This document shows positions 1 through 4,715 of a stretch of DNA of 8,861 nucleotides, in pieces. Origin of the DNA: Alphaproteobacteria bacterium (lineage in GTDB: Bacteria; Pseudomonadota; Alphaproteobacteria; ATCC43930; CGMCC-115725); contig JAFMSA010000135.1 in assembly GCA_017353855.1 (NCBI GenBank), forward strand, positions 1-8,861. The letters are read 5' to 3'. The notes under the pieces were generated by a model, which searched no databases, was not told the DNA's origin, and saw nothing but the letters and a program-made list of their open reading frames with translations. The position numbers and the translations under genes are program-made. The first letter of the stretch is position 1; each line of letters starts with the position of its first letter.

Positions 1-27
1 GGTTTTCACCTCTATACCTGTAAAGCT

Positions 28-285
28 ATGACCTATGATTACAACGAGTTAATCATCCTGACCCGAGCCTTCATGAGGGCAACCGGCATGTCCGGCACGA
101 AACTAGGCATCTTGAGCGCCGGCAACAATCGATTCGTCGATCGGATCTTGCGCGGCAACGACTGCCAGACAAGGAACGCCGAGCGGCTCTCCGACTATCT
201 CGACGCGCACTGGCCGGCCGGCGTGGATTGGCCGGATGGCGTGCGACCTCGCAAGCGGCGACGCAAGACGGCAATGGCGGCATGA
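28..285 (+). CDS. Small helix-turn-helix-like phage protein
   Basis: An 85-residue protein. Residues about 15-60 (FMRATGMSGTKLG, NNRFVDRILRG, RNAERLSDYL) have the pattern of a compact XRE/Cro-like helix-turn-helix: a short helix, a small residue cluster, a recognition-like helix, then an amphipathic helix. A strongly basic tail (RPRKRRRK, residues 73-80) fits nucleic-acid binding. Similar small proteins occur in alphaproteobacterial prophages, where the role is usually unassigned. The ATG at 28 has no convincing Shine-Dalgarno sequence (only GTAAAG just upstream), and the window starts too close to see a promoter. It is the first gene of the plus-strand arm that leads to the nuclease and lysis genes. 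A DNA-binding role is inference; the coding call is fairly secure. Confidence 0.7.
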   Translation: MTYDYNELIILTRAFMRATGMSGTKLGILSAGNNRFVDRILRGNDCQTRNAERLSDYLDAHWPAGVDWPDGVRPRKRRRKTAMAA

Positions 286-444
286 TACTCCCATCGGTGC
301 GGCTAGGCTGATCACCGAAAACCCGGTCTATCCTGTGCCGAAGCGGCTTGCGCTCGCGATTAACCCTCCGAGCCGCCGTGGGGTTACCGATAGCCTGCGC
401 CGGGCCGCCGCACCGACCTCTCAAACCCCGAAGGATTTTGCGAC

Positions 445-555
445 ATGAGTGAGGAACACCAGCCGATCGGCGAGCCGGAACAGGAACCTATTCCGCCTCA
501 CCCGGAGCCGGACGAGGAAGACGAGGATGATGACGACGAAGAGAAAGAGGCGTAA
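445..555 (+). CDS. Very acidic, proline-rich 36-residue peptide
   Basis: A 36-residue ORF. AAGGA at 431-435 lies nine bases before the ATG, a normal ribosome-site distance. The product has a Pro/Glu-rich first half (GEPEQEPIPPHPEP) and a nearly pure Asp/Glu second half ending in EEKEA. It has no cysteines, no hydrophobic core and no membrane segment, so it is probably disordered. Short acidic Pro/Glu peptides occur next to structural or lysis genes in rhizobial prophages, but I know of no assigned function. Its 3' third overlaps a second ORF in another frame at 527-649. Low sequence complexity is the main reason for caution; the ribosome site argues that it is translated. Confidence 0.6.
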   Translation: MSEEHQPIGEPEQEPIPPHPEPDEEDEDDDDEEKEA

Positions 556-649
556 GAACCCCGCCGGGGACGGTCCCCTCGTCCCCTCCACTCTACCCCC
601 TAGAGTCGAGTTGGCCCCGCCATTCCCCGGGCGGGGCCTCATTCTGTGA
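527..649 (+). CDS. Possible overlapping 40-residue basic/proline-rich ORF
   Basis: This ORF starts at tandem ATGs (527 and 530) inside the acidic peptide gene, in a different frame. It ends with TGA at 647-649, which shares its last base with the ATG of the nuclease gene at 649 (TGATG). The purine-rich GAGGAAGACGAGG just before the start can act as a ribosome site. The product has a basic head (TKRKRRKNPAG) and a Pro-rich tail (LPPRVELAPPFPGRGL). If real, it fills the only gap between the acidic peptide and the nuclease and couples their translation. The purine-rich ribosome site could be a by-product of the Asp/Glu codons of the other frame, so this is tentative. Confidence 0.38.
   Translation: MMTTKRKRRKNPAGDGPLVPSTLPPRVELAPPFPGRGLIL
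613..638 (+). repeat. Perfect 9-bp hairpin just before the nuclease start
   Basis: GGCCCCGCC (613-621) and GGCGGGGCC (630-638) form a perfect 9-bp stem with an 8-base loop. The stem is followed by TCATTCTG, too poor in T for a confident terminator. The nuclease ATG at 649 begins ten bases after the stem, and the only G-rich ribosome-site candidate (GGGG, 633-636) is inside the right arm. Sequestration of that site, or weak termination, are both possible. Confidence 0.5.
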
Positions 650-996
650 TGGGCCGGCTTAGTCGCGACAAGGGTGCGCGGGTCGAACGCGAGGTCGTCA
701 ACCTGCACCGCAAGATCGACATCCAGGCCGAGCGGGTGCCGCTCTCGGGCGGCACACACTACCAGGGCAACGGCGAGGACGTGGACATTTACCTCGACGG
801 GCCGGACAGGGCACCGCTCTTAACGCAGGTCAAAGCGATCAAAGGGCATCGTGGAACGAAAGGAATCACCGACTCGTTGGGCGATGCGGACGTATTATTT
901 CTGCGTTTCGATGCGCAGCCGGGACAACCGGCGCAGGCACCGCTTGTCGTGATGCCGTGGCAGACATGGGAGAGGCTCGTGAAGCGAGGTCGCTGA
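649..996 (+). CDS. PD-(D/E)XK nuclease, Holliday-junction-resolvase-like
   Basis: A 115-residue protein with the layout of small archaeal-type Hjc/PD-(D/E)XK nucleases. An N-terminal KGARVEREVV helix carries the conserved Glu (E13). RVPLSGG follows at residues 29-35 (Hjc-like proteins have a SGG/SPASGG loop here), then GEDVDIYL (42-49, with D44/D46) and the catalytic-type QVK (60-62). E13, D46, Q60 and K62 would form the metal and catalytic site. Such phage enzymes resolve branched DNA before packaging or in recombination; that role is inferred from the family. A GTG at 646 directly before the ATG is an alternative start adding one residue. The gene overlaps the endolysin start by one base (TGATG), so it is probably co-translated with the lysis genes. 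Confidence 0.72.
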   Translation: MGRLSRDKGARVEREVVNLHRKIDIQAERVPLSGGTHYQGNGEDVDIYLDGPDRAPLLTQVKAIKGHRGTKGITDSLGDADVLFLRFDAQPGQPAQAPLVVMPWQTWERLVKRGR

Positions 997-1559
997 TGGC
1001 AACCCGTGAGGACTTCACCTTGGCCTTCGAGCTCCTCCTAGGACATGAAGGCGCGTTTAGCGGCATCCGCACCGACCCGGGAAACTGGACTTCGGGCCGA
1101 GTCGGGGTCGGGGAACTTCGGGGAACTAAGTGGGGGATCTCGGCCGCCGCGTACCCTCATATCCGCGACATCCGCAACCTGCGGGTCGAGCAAGCCCGAG
1201 ACATCTATTTCGACGACTATTGGACCCGAGCCTTCTGTCACGAGATGCCGCCCAGATTGGCGTTTGTCCATTTCGATGCGGCAGTCAATAACGGCCCGTC
1301 GCGCGCGGTGCGCTGGCTCCAGCAGGCGATCGGGGCCGGTGTCGATGGCGTTTACGGGCCGCAGACCCGGGAGCGCATGCAGGCGGCGGTCGAGCGCGAC
1401 GAAACCCACCTGATCACCGAATACCACGCGCACCGGCTGCGCTTCATGGTCGAGCTCACGACCTGGGGGACATTCAGGGGCGGCTGGTCGCGGCGCTTGG
1501 TCAAAGTGCCGTTCGAGGCCGCCGCCTATTGGCCGCGCGGTGAGTCCGTTACGGCATGA
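996..1559 (+). CDS. Endolysin, glycosyl hydrolase family 108-type
   Basis: A 187-residue peptidoglycan hydrolase that would cleave the host cell wall at the end of infection. LLLGHEGAFSG (13-23) holds the GH108 catalytic Glu (E18). The segment DPGN (27-30) then GTKWGIS (43-49) matches the family's D-P-G...T-K-(Y/W)-G-I-S signature. A second part, DAAVNNGPSRAVRWLQQAIG through GVDGVYGPQT (94-123), matches the C-terminal peptidoglycan-binding domain paired with GH108. There is no N-terminal signal peptide, so export depends on a holin. The start at 996 overlaps the nuclease stop; an in-frame ATG at 957 would only extend into the nuclease gene. The gene ends in ATGA shared with the putative holin. 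Confidence 0.88.
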   Translation: MATREDFTLAFELLLGHEGAFSGIRTDPGNWTSGRVGVGELRGTKWGISAAAYPHIRDIRNLRVEQARDIYFDDYWTRAFCHEMPPRLAFVHFDAAVNNGPSRAVRWLQQAIGAGVDGVYGPQTRERMQAAVERDETHLITEYHAHRLRFMVELTTWGTFRGGWSRRLVKVPFEAAAYWPRGESVTA

Positions 1560-1735
1560 TCGGCACGATCCTCACCGCGATCCGCCAGCCCTCGATAGCC
1601 GCCTGCGTCGCGGCCCTGCTGACGGCGGTCGGCGTCGAGGTGCAGAGCCCGGCCTGGGAGCACGGCATCGAGATCATCGCGGCGATCATCGCGTTGATCG
1701 GCATCTTCCTCGGGATCTCGACCGACAAATCTTGA
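1556..1735 (+). CDS. Putative holin, two membrane helices
   Basis: A 59-residue protein whose ATG overlaps the endolysin stop (ATGA), which points to translational coupling. Two hydrophobic segments, about residues 12-28 (PSIAACVAALLTAVGV) and 38-54 (IEIIAAIIALIGIFLG), are joined by a short polar turn (EVQSPAWEHG). The tail is short and polar (STDKS). Size, two-helix topology and position next to an endolysin fit a phage holin that forms the inner-membrane hole for endolysin escape. Sequence alone does not place it in a named holin family, and a membrane spanin or antiholin role cannot be excluded. It is too short to appear in many automatic gene calls. Confidence 0.72.
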   Translation: MIGTILTAIRQPSIAACVAALLTAVGVEVQSPAWEHGIEIIAAIIALIGIFLGISTDKS

Positions 1736-1761
1736 CGGACCTGAAATTATTCGGTTAGGGT
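1732..1761 (+). promoter_or_regulatory. Possible sigma70-like promoter after the holin
   Basis: TTGACG (1732-1737) overlaps the holin stop codon. It is followed 18 bases later by TAGGGT (1756-1761), which keeps T1, A2 and T6 of the -10 consensus. The spacer is unusually AT-rich for this DNA (GAAATTATT). A start near 1768 would give a transcript of about 80 nt ending at the terminator at 1807-1843. There is no ORF between the two. The -10 box is weak. Confidence 0.3.
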
Positions 1762-1806
1762 GAAGGCCGGGTGTGAAGTAAGTCTCCTAGTTTGGCTGAG
1801 GTTGGC

Positions 1807-1848
1807 GAAACCCCGTCAGGTGTCCACTCCCTGACGGGGTTTCTCTTT
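1807..1848 (+). terminator. Strong intrinsic terminator between converging arms
   Basis: GAAACCCCGTCAGG (1807-1820) and CCTGACGGGGTTTC (1830-1843) form a perfect 14-bp stem with a 9-base loop, followed by TCTTT. The stem carries AAA/TTT at its base, so the same hairpin may work in both directions. It lies between the plus-strand lysis arm and the minus-strand arm, where a terminator is expected. Confidence 0.85.
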
Positions 1849-1866
1849 GCTCGCAGCTCGAGGTCA

Positions 1867-1883
1867 CGTTTAAACGCGCCGCC
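1867..1883. repeat. 17-bp repeat copy 1, with CGTTTAAACG palindrome
   Basis: CGTTTAAACGCGCCGCC, identical to 4656-4672. It contains the 10-bp palindrome CGTTTAAACG and the TAA stop of the minus-strand gene ending at 1870. A shorter version (TTTAAACG on the minus strand) recurs at the stop of the gene ending at 6931. Confidence 0.6.
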
Positions 1884-2100
1884 GCGCCTCGCGGCCGGTG
1901 CGTGTGATCGCGGCGCTGATCGACGGACGATTGTCATCTTCCCATTCGTGTTCAGCATGTCCGACACAAATACCTGTTGTCGGTTTCCATCGACCTCTAT
2001 CCAGAATCAGGTACGTGTCGTCCCTACACAACACGACACGCCCCTTACCGGATTTGTGCCGCCAATATCGGACAGCCCCGCCATGCGCGCGGATGCTCAC
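1870..2100 (-). CDS. Hypothetical protein, 76 residues, end of minus arm
   Basis: A 76-residue ORF starting at GTG (2098-2100), which overlaps the upstream gene's TGA by four bases (GTGA), the coupling used along this arm. GAGG lies about six bases upstream. The middle (RYWRHKSGKGRVVLCRDDTYLILDR, split around residues 11-35) reads like short beta strands, and the tail is basic (TRTGREARRRV). I do not recognise a family. It would be the last gene of the minus-strand operon. The TAA stop sits in the 17-bp sequence that also ends a micro-ORF at 4659. GTG start and unknown family keep confidence moderate. Confidence 0.5.
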   Translation of the reverse strand: MSIRAHGGAVRYWRHKSGKGRVVLCRDDTYLILDRGRWKPTTGICVGHAEHEWEDDNRPSISAAITRTGREARRRV

Positions 2101-2657
2101 CGCCGCCTCGCGATTTCACCAAGTGTGAAACCGTGCCTGTCAGGCTGATAGGTGTCTCTGACAGGCTTCGATGGTAGGCTCGGTTTGCGTCGCGGCTTGC
2201 CCTCCGCGACCCAGCGGCAATAGTCGCAGCAACCCCGGTCATCGTTGCGCCGCAGGGCCGGGGTCTGCCGGTACTCGTACCGGCCGCACTCGCACTGCAC
2301 AACCCAGCGGCGGCGATGCGCCTTGTCGCCGCCGGCCGAGACCGGCTTCCTCTCGGCCGCGACGCCGATCACCGTGAGCTTGCCGATTTTGCGGCGCAGC
2401 AATTGGTCTGTGCCCTGCCGGCGCATCGTCGTGATGTCGAGGCCGTTTAACTTCATCAAGGCCGGTCGCTCGAACGAGCAGAAGTGGAAAGATCGCGGGA
2501 TGTATTCCGGCTCGGGCGGGGGTTGTGGATCATTCTGAGGATGATCCATCAGATCCTGCTGCGTGACGCGCATCGCGACCCGGTTCACCGGGTCGCGTGC
2601 GAACACCATGTCTAGCCGCTCGGCGGGTGTGGATTGCCGGACGAAACGGGCTTTCAT
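2097..2657 (-). CDS. Phage zinc-ribbon protein of unknown function
   Basis: A 186-residue protein. The C-terminal half has IGKLTVIGVA (91-100), then RRRWVVQCECGRYEYR (115-130) and CCDYCRW (143-149): a Cys-x-Cys...Cys-x2-Cys pattern (C122, C124, C144, C147) of a small zinc ribbon. The arrangement matches phage proteins that read 'W.C.CDCG...' before a second Cys pair; several are attached to DNA-binding or HNH modules, but no nuclease motif is visible here. The N-terminal part is Pro-rich (PQNDPQPPPEPEYIP) and probably flexible. The ATG overlaps the upstream gene's stop (ATGA). The stretch encoding residues 21-28 forms a perfect 10-bp hairpin. DNA or RNA binding is inference. Confidence 0.68.
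   Translation of the reverse strand: MKARFVRQSTPAERLDMVFARDPVNRVAMRVTQQDLMDHPQNDPQPPPEPEYIPRSFHFCSFERPALMKLNGLDITTMRRQGTDQLLRRKIGKLTVIGVAAERKPVSAGGDKAHRRRWVVQCECGRYEYRQTPALRRNDDRGCCDYCRWVAEGKPRRKPSLPSKPVRDTYQPDRHGFTLGEIARRR
2135..2166. repeat. 9-bp inverted repeat near the end of the zinc-ribbon gene
   Basis: GCCTGTCAG (2135-2143) and CTGACAGGC (2158-2166) are perfect inverted copies separated by 14 bases. They lie in the last codons of the gene ending at 2097, shortly upstream of the start of the gene at 2100. They could be an operator or an RNA hairpin affecting that start, or chance. Confidence 0.4.
2574..2597. repeat. Perfect 10-bp hairpin within coding sequence
   Basis: CGCGACCCGG (2574-2583) and CCGGGTCGCG (2588-2597) form a perfect 10-bp stem closed by a 4-base loop. 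It lies in codons about 21-28 of the zinc-ribbon gene. A second, 8-bp hairpin (TGGATCAT/ATGATCCA, 2526-2548) lies slightly further into the same gene. Confidence 0.5.
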
Positions 2658-3262
2658 TTCTGGATCGCCCTGAGACCGAATGCGCGTCGCCGGCTGAACG
2701 GGGTGCGCGGCGGCGAACGGCCGCCGACGCGCTCGGGCACGCTCGTCTTACCATCGCCCGGCCGCAGCCCCTGCTTTGCGAGGGTTGCCTGCCGCCGCGC
2801 GTGCGTCGTCACCTCGCGCGCCCGCTTGCCCCGGAACGCAACCTTTGTTGGTGTCGGAGCGCCGGCTCGCGGATCGATCTTTGTGCCCGACAAATCTGTC
2901 GGCTTTTGCCCGAACATATTGATCACATGGCCGCCGGCTAATCGGAAACTGAACGGCTCGACCTCGTGCCCCTGATCGAAATCGATGATTCCGATCTGCG
3001 CGAGCCTCGGTGTCAGGTAGATATACCGGAGCCGCTTGTCGGGGTCGCTGAAACGGATCGTTTGCAGATCGACCGAGACCCCCTTCGCTCCCGGGAACGC
3101 AGCCTTCAATGCGCTCGCGATCATGCAGTGCGAGCTGTCGGCTTGCTTCGAGGCTTCAAAGATCTCCTTCGTCACGTTGACGGTGATGACCGGCGACCTG
3201 GGGATCTTCGCTTTCACCGAACTTCCGCGACGCTGTGACAATGGCAATCTGGGAGTTTTCAT
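2654..3262 (-). CDS. Conserved phage protein of unknown function
   Basis: A 202-residue protein. The start is the ATG at 3262, because AAAGGAGGT lies five bases upstream, the strongest ribosome site in the window; a TTG at 3307 would give a longer form but lacks a site. The core (24-108) contains VITVNVTKEIFEAS, SSHCMIASALKAAFP, VSVDLQTIRFSD, RYIYLTPRLAQ and PFSFRL. This order is one I recognise from hypothetical proteins in many phages ('SHCMIA.A...A.P.....V.VDLQTIRF.D...RY.YLTPR'), with no established role. The C-terminal third (GKRAREVTTHARRQ and onward) is basic and low in complexity and looks like an add-on. It overlaps the next gene by ATGA. Strong translation signals suggest an abundant product. 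Confidence 0.82.
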   Translation of the reverse strand: MKTPRLPLSQRRGSSVKAKIPRSPVITVNVTKEIFEASKQADSSHCMIASALKAAFPGAKGVSVDLQTIRFSDPDKRLRYIYLTPRLAQIGIIDFDQGHEVEPFSFRLAGGHVINMFGQKPTDLSGTKIDPRAGAPTPTKVAFRGKRAREVTTHARRQATLAKQGLRPGDGKTSVPERVGGRSPPRTPFSRRRAFGLRAIQK

Positions 3263-3303
3263 CTCTACCTCCTTTTCCTCCCCCGCCGAAAAAGTTACTC
3301 CTT

Positions 3304-3636
3304 TCAATCGACTCTCGAAACCTCGAACGAGCCGTCATGCTGGATGATCGCCAACCAGGAATACTCGTAGAACACGAGCACCTCTAATCCCCTCAGTAGT
3401 GCGACCGCGATCGGTTTCAGCGGCGGGTCGCCGGGATAGAGCAGCTCGCTCTCTTTACCGATCTTGAAGCCCGGCATCGGGGTCCAGCCGCTGATATAGC
3501 GTTCCGCAATCTGTTCGCGTGCCGGGCGCGGATCGTCGGCAGCGAAAAAGCTCGGCACAAGGCCGAGCTCCTCCGGTTCGTGACCATCAGCGATGACCCA
3601 CACCATCCCGGTGCCGTCGTAATGAACCCCTTTCAT
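3304..3636 (-). CDS. Hypothetical phage protein, 110 residues
   Basis: A 110-residue protein starting at ATG 3636 (MKGVHYDG), which overlaps the upstream regulator's stop (ATGA). GGAG lies about nine bases upstream. The C-terminal half (GWTPMPGFKIG, LLYPGDPPLKPIA, EVLVFYEYSWLAIIQ, DGSFEVSRVD) has the look of a small alpha/beta domain. I associate the 'YPGDPPLKP...W.AI.Q.DGSFE..R.D' ending with hypothetical proteins of rhizobial phages. No catalytic or metal-binding motif is visible. The longer open frame back to 3864 lies over the regulator gene and is not used. An 8-bp hairpin (3549-3569) sits in its early codons. Confidence 0.7.
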   Translation of the reverse strand: MKGVHYDGTGMVWVIADGHEPEELGLVPSFFAADDPRPAREQIAERYISGWTPMPGFKIGKESELLYPGDPPLKPIAVALLRGLEVLVFYEYSWLAIIQHDGSFEVSRVD

Positions 3637-3923
3637 TGATCGATCTCCATCTGAGCCAATGGCTGGCGTTGTGGATACGCATGCTGGCGGCAGCGGCGTT
3701 CGAGGTCGGCCGCCAGGACTCCCAGCTTGTCCTCCTTGTCCCTGAGTAATTGCACGAGCAGCGGCCACACGAACGGCGGCACGCCGCGTTTGCCGGACGC
3801 CCAACGCTCGACCGTGCGCTGGCCGACCCCGAGCACCTCGGCGAGCGGGGCCGAGAACCCGCACTCGCCGTAGAGATGCATGCCGATCTCGGCAAACAGG
3901 GTCTTGGGCTCATGCGGGTCCAT
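3633..3923 (-). CDS. Helix-turn-helix transcriptional regulator
   Basis: A 96-residue protein from ATG 3923, with AGGG about nine bases upstream. Residues 25-52 (APLAEVLGVGQRTVERWASGKRGVP) are a clear Cro/XRE-like helix-turn-helix: A..LGV....V.RW.SG...VP, with the recognition helix QRTVERWASG. The following helix (PFVWPLLVQLLRDKEDKL) could dimerise. It would bind operator DNA; the palindrome in the promoter at 6898-6926, on the same strand and upstream in the operon, is a possible target, but nothing in the sequence proves this. Being inside the operon it might control, it could act as autoregulator. The frame is open back to 4004, but the extension covers the gene upstream and has no ribosome site. 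Confidence 0.8.
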   Translation of the reverse strand: MDPHEPKTLFAEIGMHLYGECGFSAPLAEVLGVGQRTVERWASGKRGVPPFVWPLLVQLLRDKEDKLGVLAADLERRCRQHAYPQRQPLAQMEIDQ

Positions 3924-3927
3924 TGCT

Positions 3928-4131
3928 TCAACCCTGAGGGATGTCGAGAAGCCGGGTCCAGGCGGGTGTCGCCGCTTCGGGGACGAGCTCCCAGATACTG
4001 CCATCGTTGCACAAGGCGGTGATCACGTAGACATCGCTGGACGAAACCGTGGTCGCGATCTGGATCACGGTGCGCTGCTGCGGGTCGCCGGCGTGCGGCC
4101 CTGGATAAAAACTGCCTCCGGGTACTGCCAT
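3928..4131 (-). CDS. Small protein with one propeller-like repeat
   Basis: A 67-residue protein. GGAGG lies about six bases before the ATG at 4131. The segment IQIATTVSSSDVYVITALCNDGSIWEL (24-50, given here as a pattern), followed by WTRLLDIPQG, has the shape of a single beta-propeller-type blade ('I.....Y.L..DG.I..L......W..LP.IP'). Phages often encode such one-blade proteins, which presumably assemble as multimers. The function is unknown. The start codon lies next to the stop of the upstream gene (4133), and the end lies four bases before the regulator's ATG, so it sits in the same transcription unit. Confidence 0.65.
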   Translation of the reverse strand: MAVPGGSFYPGPHAGDPQQRTVIQIATTVSSSDVYVITALCNDGSIWELVPEAATPAWTRLLDIPQG

Positions 4132-4132
4132 T

Positions 4133-4327
4133 TCATCCTCCGTGTTTGGTGATCACATAATCCCCGACAATCACCTCGACCCGGCTGGCCGCATAGCGGA
4201 TCGCTTGCGCTATTTCATGCCACATGATGCACTTCGCCGCGTCGCGCGGATCGGCGGCATTGCTCCGGGCCTCGCATTGCTCGGCGAGAGTAATGAGCTG
4301 AGGAACAACTCCGTTTTGCTCAGGCAT
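4133..4327 (-). CDS. Hypothetical protein, 64 residues
   Basis: A 64-residue protein. GGGAG lies about eight bases before the ATG at 4327. Its first eight bases overlap the end of the upstream gene. Residues about 8-50 (LITLAEQCEARSN, DAAKCIMWHEIAQAIRYAASRVE) predict a helical bundle, followed by a short strand (VIVGDYVITKHGG). There is no recognisable motif; the two cysteines are too far apart for a typical zinc knuckle. The family is unknown. The coding call rests on spacing, overlap and the ribosome site. Confidence 0.6.
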   Translation of the reverse strand: MPEQNGVVPQLITLAEQCEARSNAADPRDAAKCIMWHEIAQAIRYAASRVEVIVGDYVITKHGG

Positions 4328-4511
4328 TCTTCGCTCCCTTTGGAGCCCTGATCGTGTACTCGATCCGGCCCAACGTCGTTTGCACGGTGCGCTCGTCCAA
4401 CAGGTCGCCGATCTTCGGCGCGGTCAGGTTACGGGCCTCGACGACTTCGTAAGTGACCTTGCTGGTGACCGGATCGATATGTTGCGCAAACGTGATGTGC
4501 TTGGTTTTCAT
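4320..4511 (-). CDS. Hypothetical protein, 63 residues, with possible long form
   Basis: A 63-residue protein (MKTKHITFAQ...) whose ATG at 4511 has AAGGAGG five bases upstream, so this is the main start. The sequence (VTSKVTYEVVEARNLT, IGDLLDERTVQTTLG, RIEYTIRA) suggests a small beta-rich fold. The family is unknown. The frame stays open upstream to an ATG at 4655, which would add 48 residues with a hydrophobic helix (WTLVLLWTAGFVVGALL); that start lacks a ribosome site but follows the stop of a micro-ORF by three bases. Two products from one frame, or a spurious extension, are both possible. Confidence 0.68.
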   Translation of the reverse strand: MKTKHITFAQHIDPVTSKVTYEVVEARNLTAPKIGDLLDERTVQTTLGRIEYTIRAPKGAKNA

Positions 4512-4655
4512 CTTGCCTCCTTCCGGCGGGGACCATCCCCGTCCGAGTGACGACACTAACAGGCCAAAGCCCGGCGACCTAATGAAAAATTTCGGCAGAA
4601 GCGCGCCCACTACAAAGCCGGCCGTCCACAGAAGCACAAGCGTCCACGCATTCAT

Positions 4656-4672
4656 CGTTTAAACGCGCCGCC
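4656..4672. repeat. 17-bp repeat copy 2, with CGTTTAAACG palindrome
   Basis: Identical to 1867-1883 (CGTTTAAACGCGCCGCC). On the minus strand it ends the 18-residue micro-ORF (CGC GTT TAA) directly before the ATG at 4655, just as copy 1 ends the gene at 1870 with the same codons. Confidence 0.6.
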
Positions 4673-4715
4673 AGATCCGCCAGCCCATCGCCCGCACCGA
4701 GAAGCGGGAGTTCAT
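4659..4715 (-). CDS. Possible 18-residue micro-ORF
   Basis: MNSRFSVRAMGWRIWRRV, a basic, Trp-containing peptide. Its ATG (4713-4715) overlaps the stop of the CxxC-protein gene (ATGA). Its TAA at 4659-4661 is three bases from the next ATG at 4655. It fills the only gap between its neighbours. There is no Shine-Dalgarno sequence, so it would depend on coupling. It may act as a coupling leader for the membrane-helix extension, or be chance. Confidence 0.3.
   Translation of the reverse strand: MNSRFSVRAMGWRIWRRV

Noticed and set aside
421..759. 112-residue minus-strand open frame
   Set aside because: It is opposite the acidic peptide and the nuclease; its hydrophobic/basic runs are complements of Asp/Glu codons.
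1038..1433. 131-residue minus-strand and 122-residue plus-strand alternative frames
   Set aside because: Both are shadows of the endolysin gene, whose catalytic motifs are clear.
3637..3864. N-terminal extension of the gene at 3304-3636
   Set aside because: The extension is a low-complexity Arg/Ala/Gly stretch over the helix-turn-helix gene; the ATG at 3636 has a ribosome site and an ATGA overlap.
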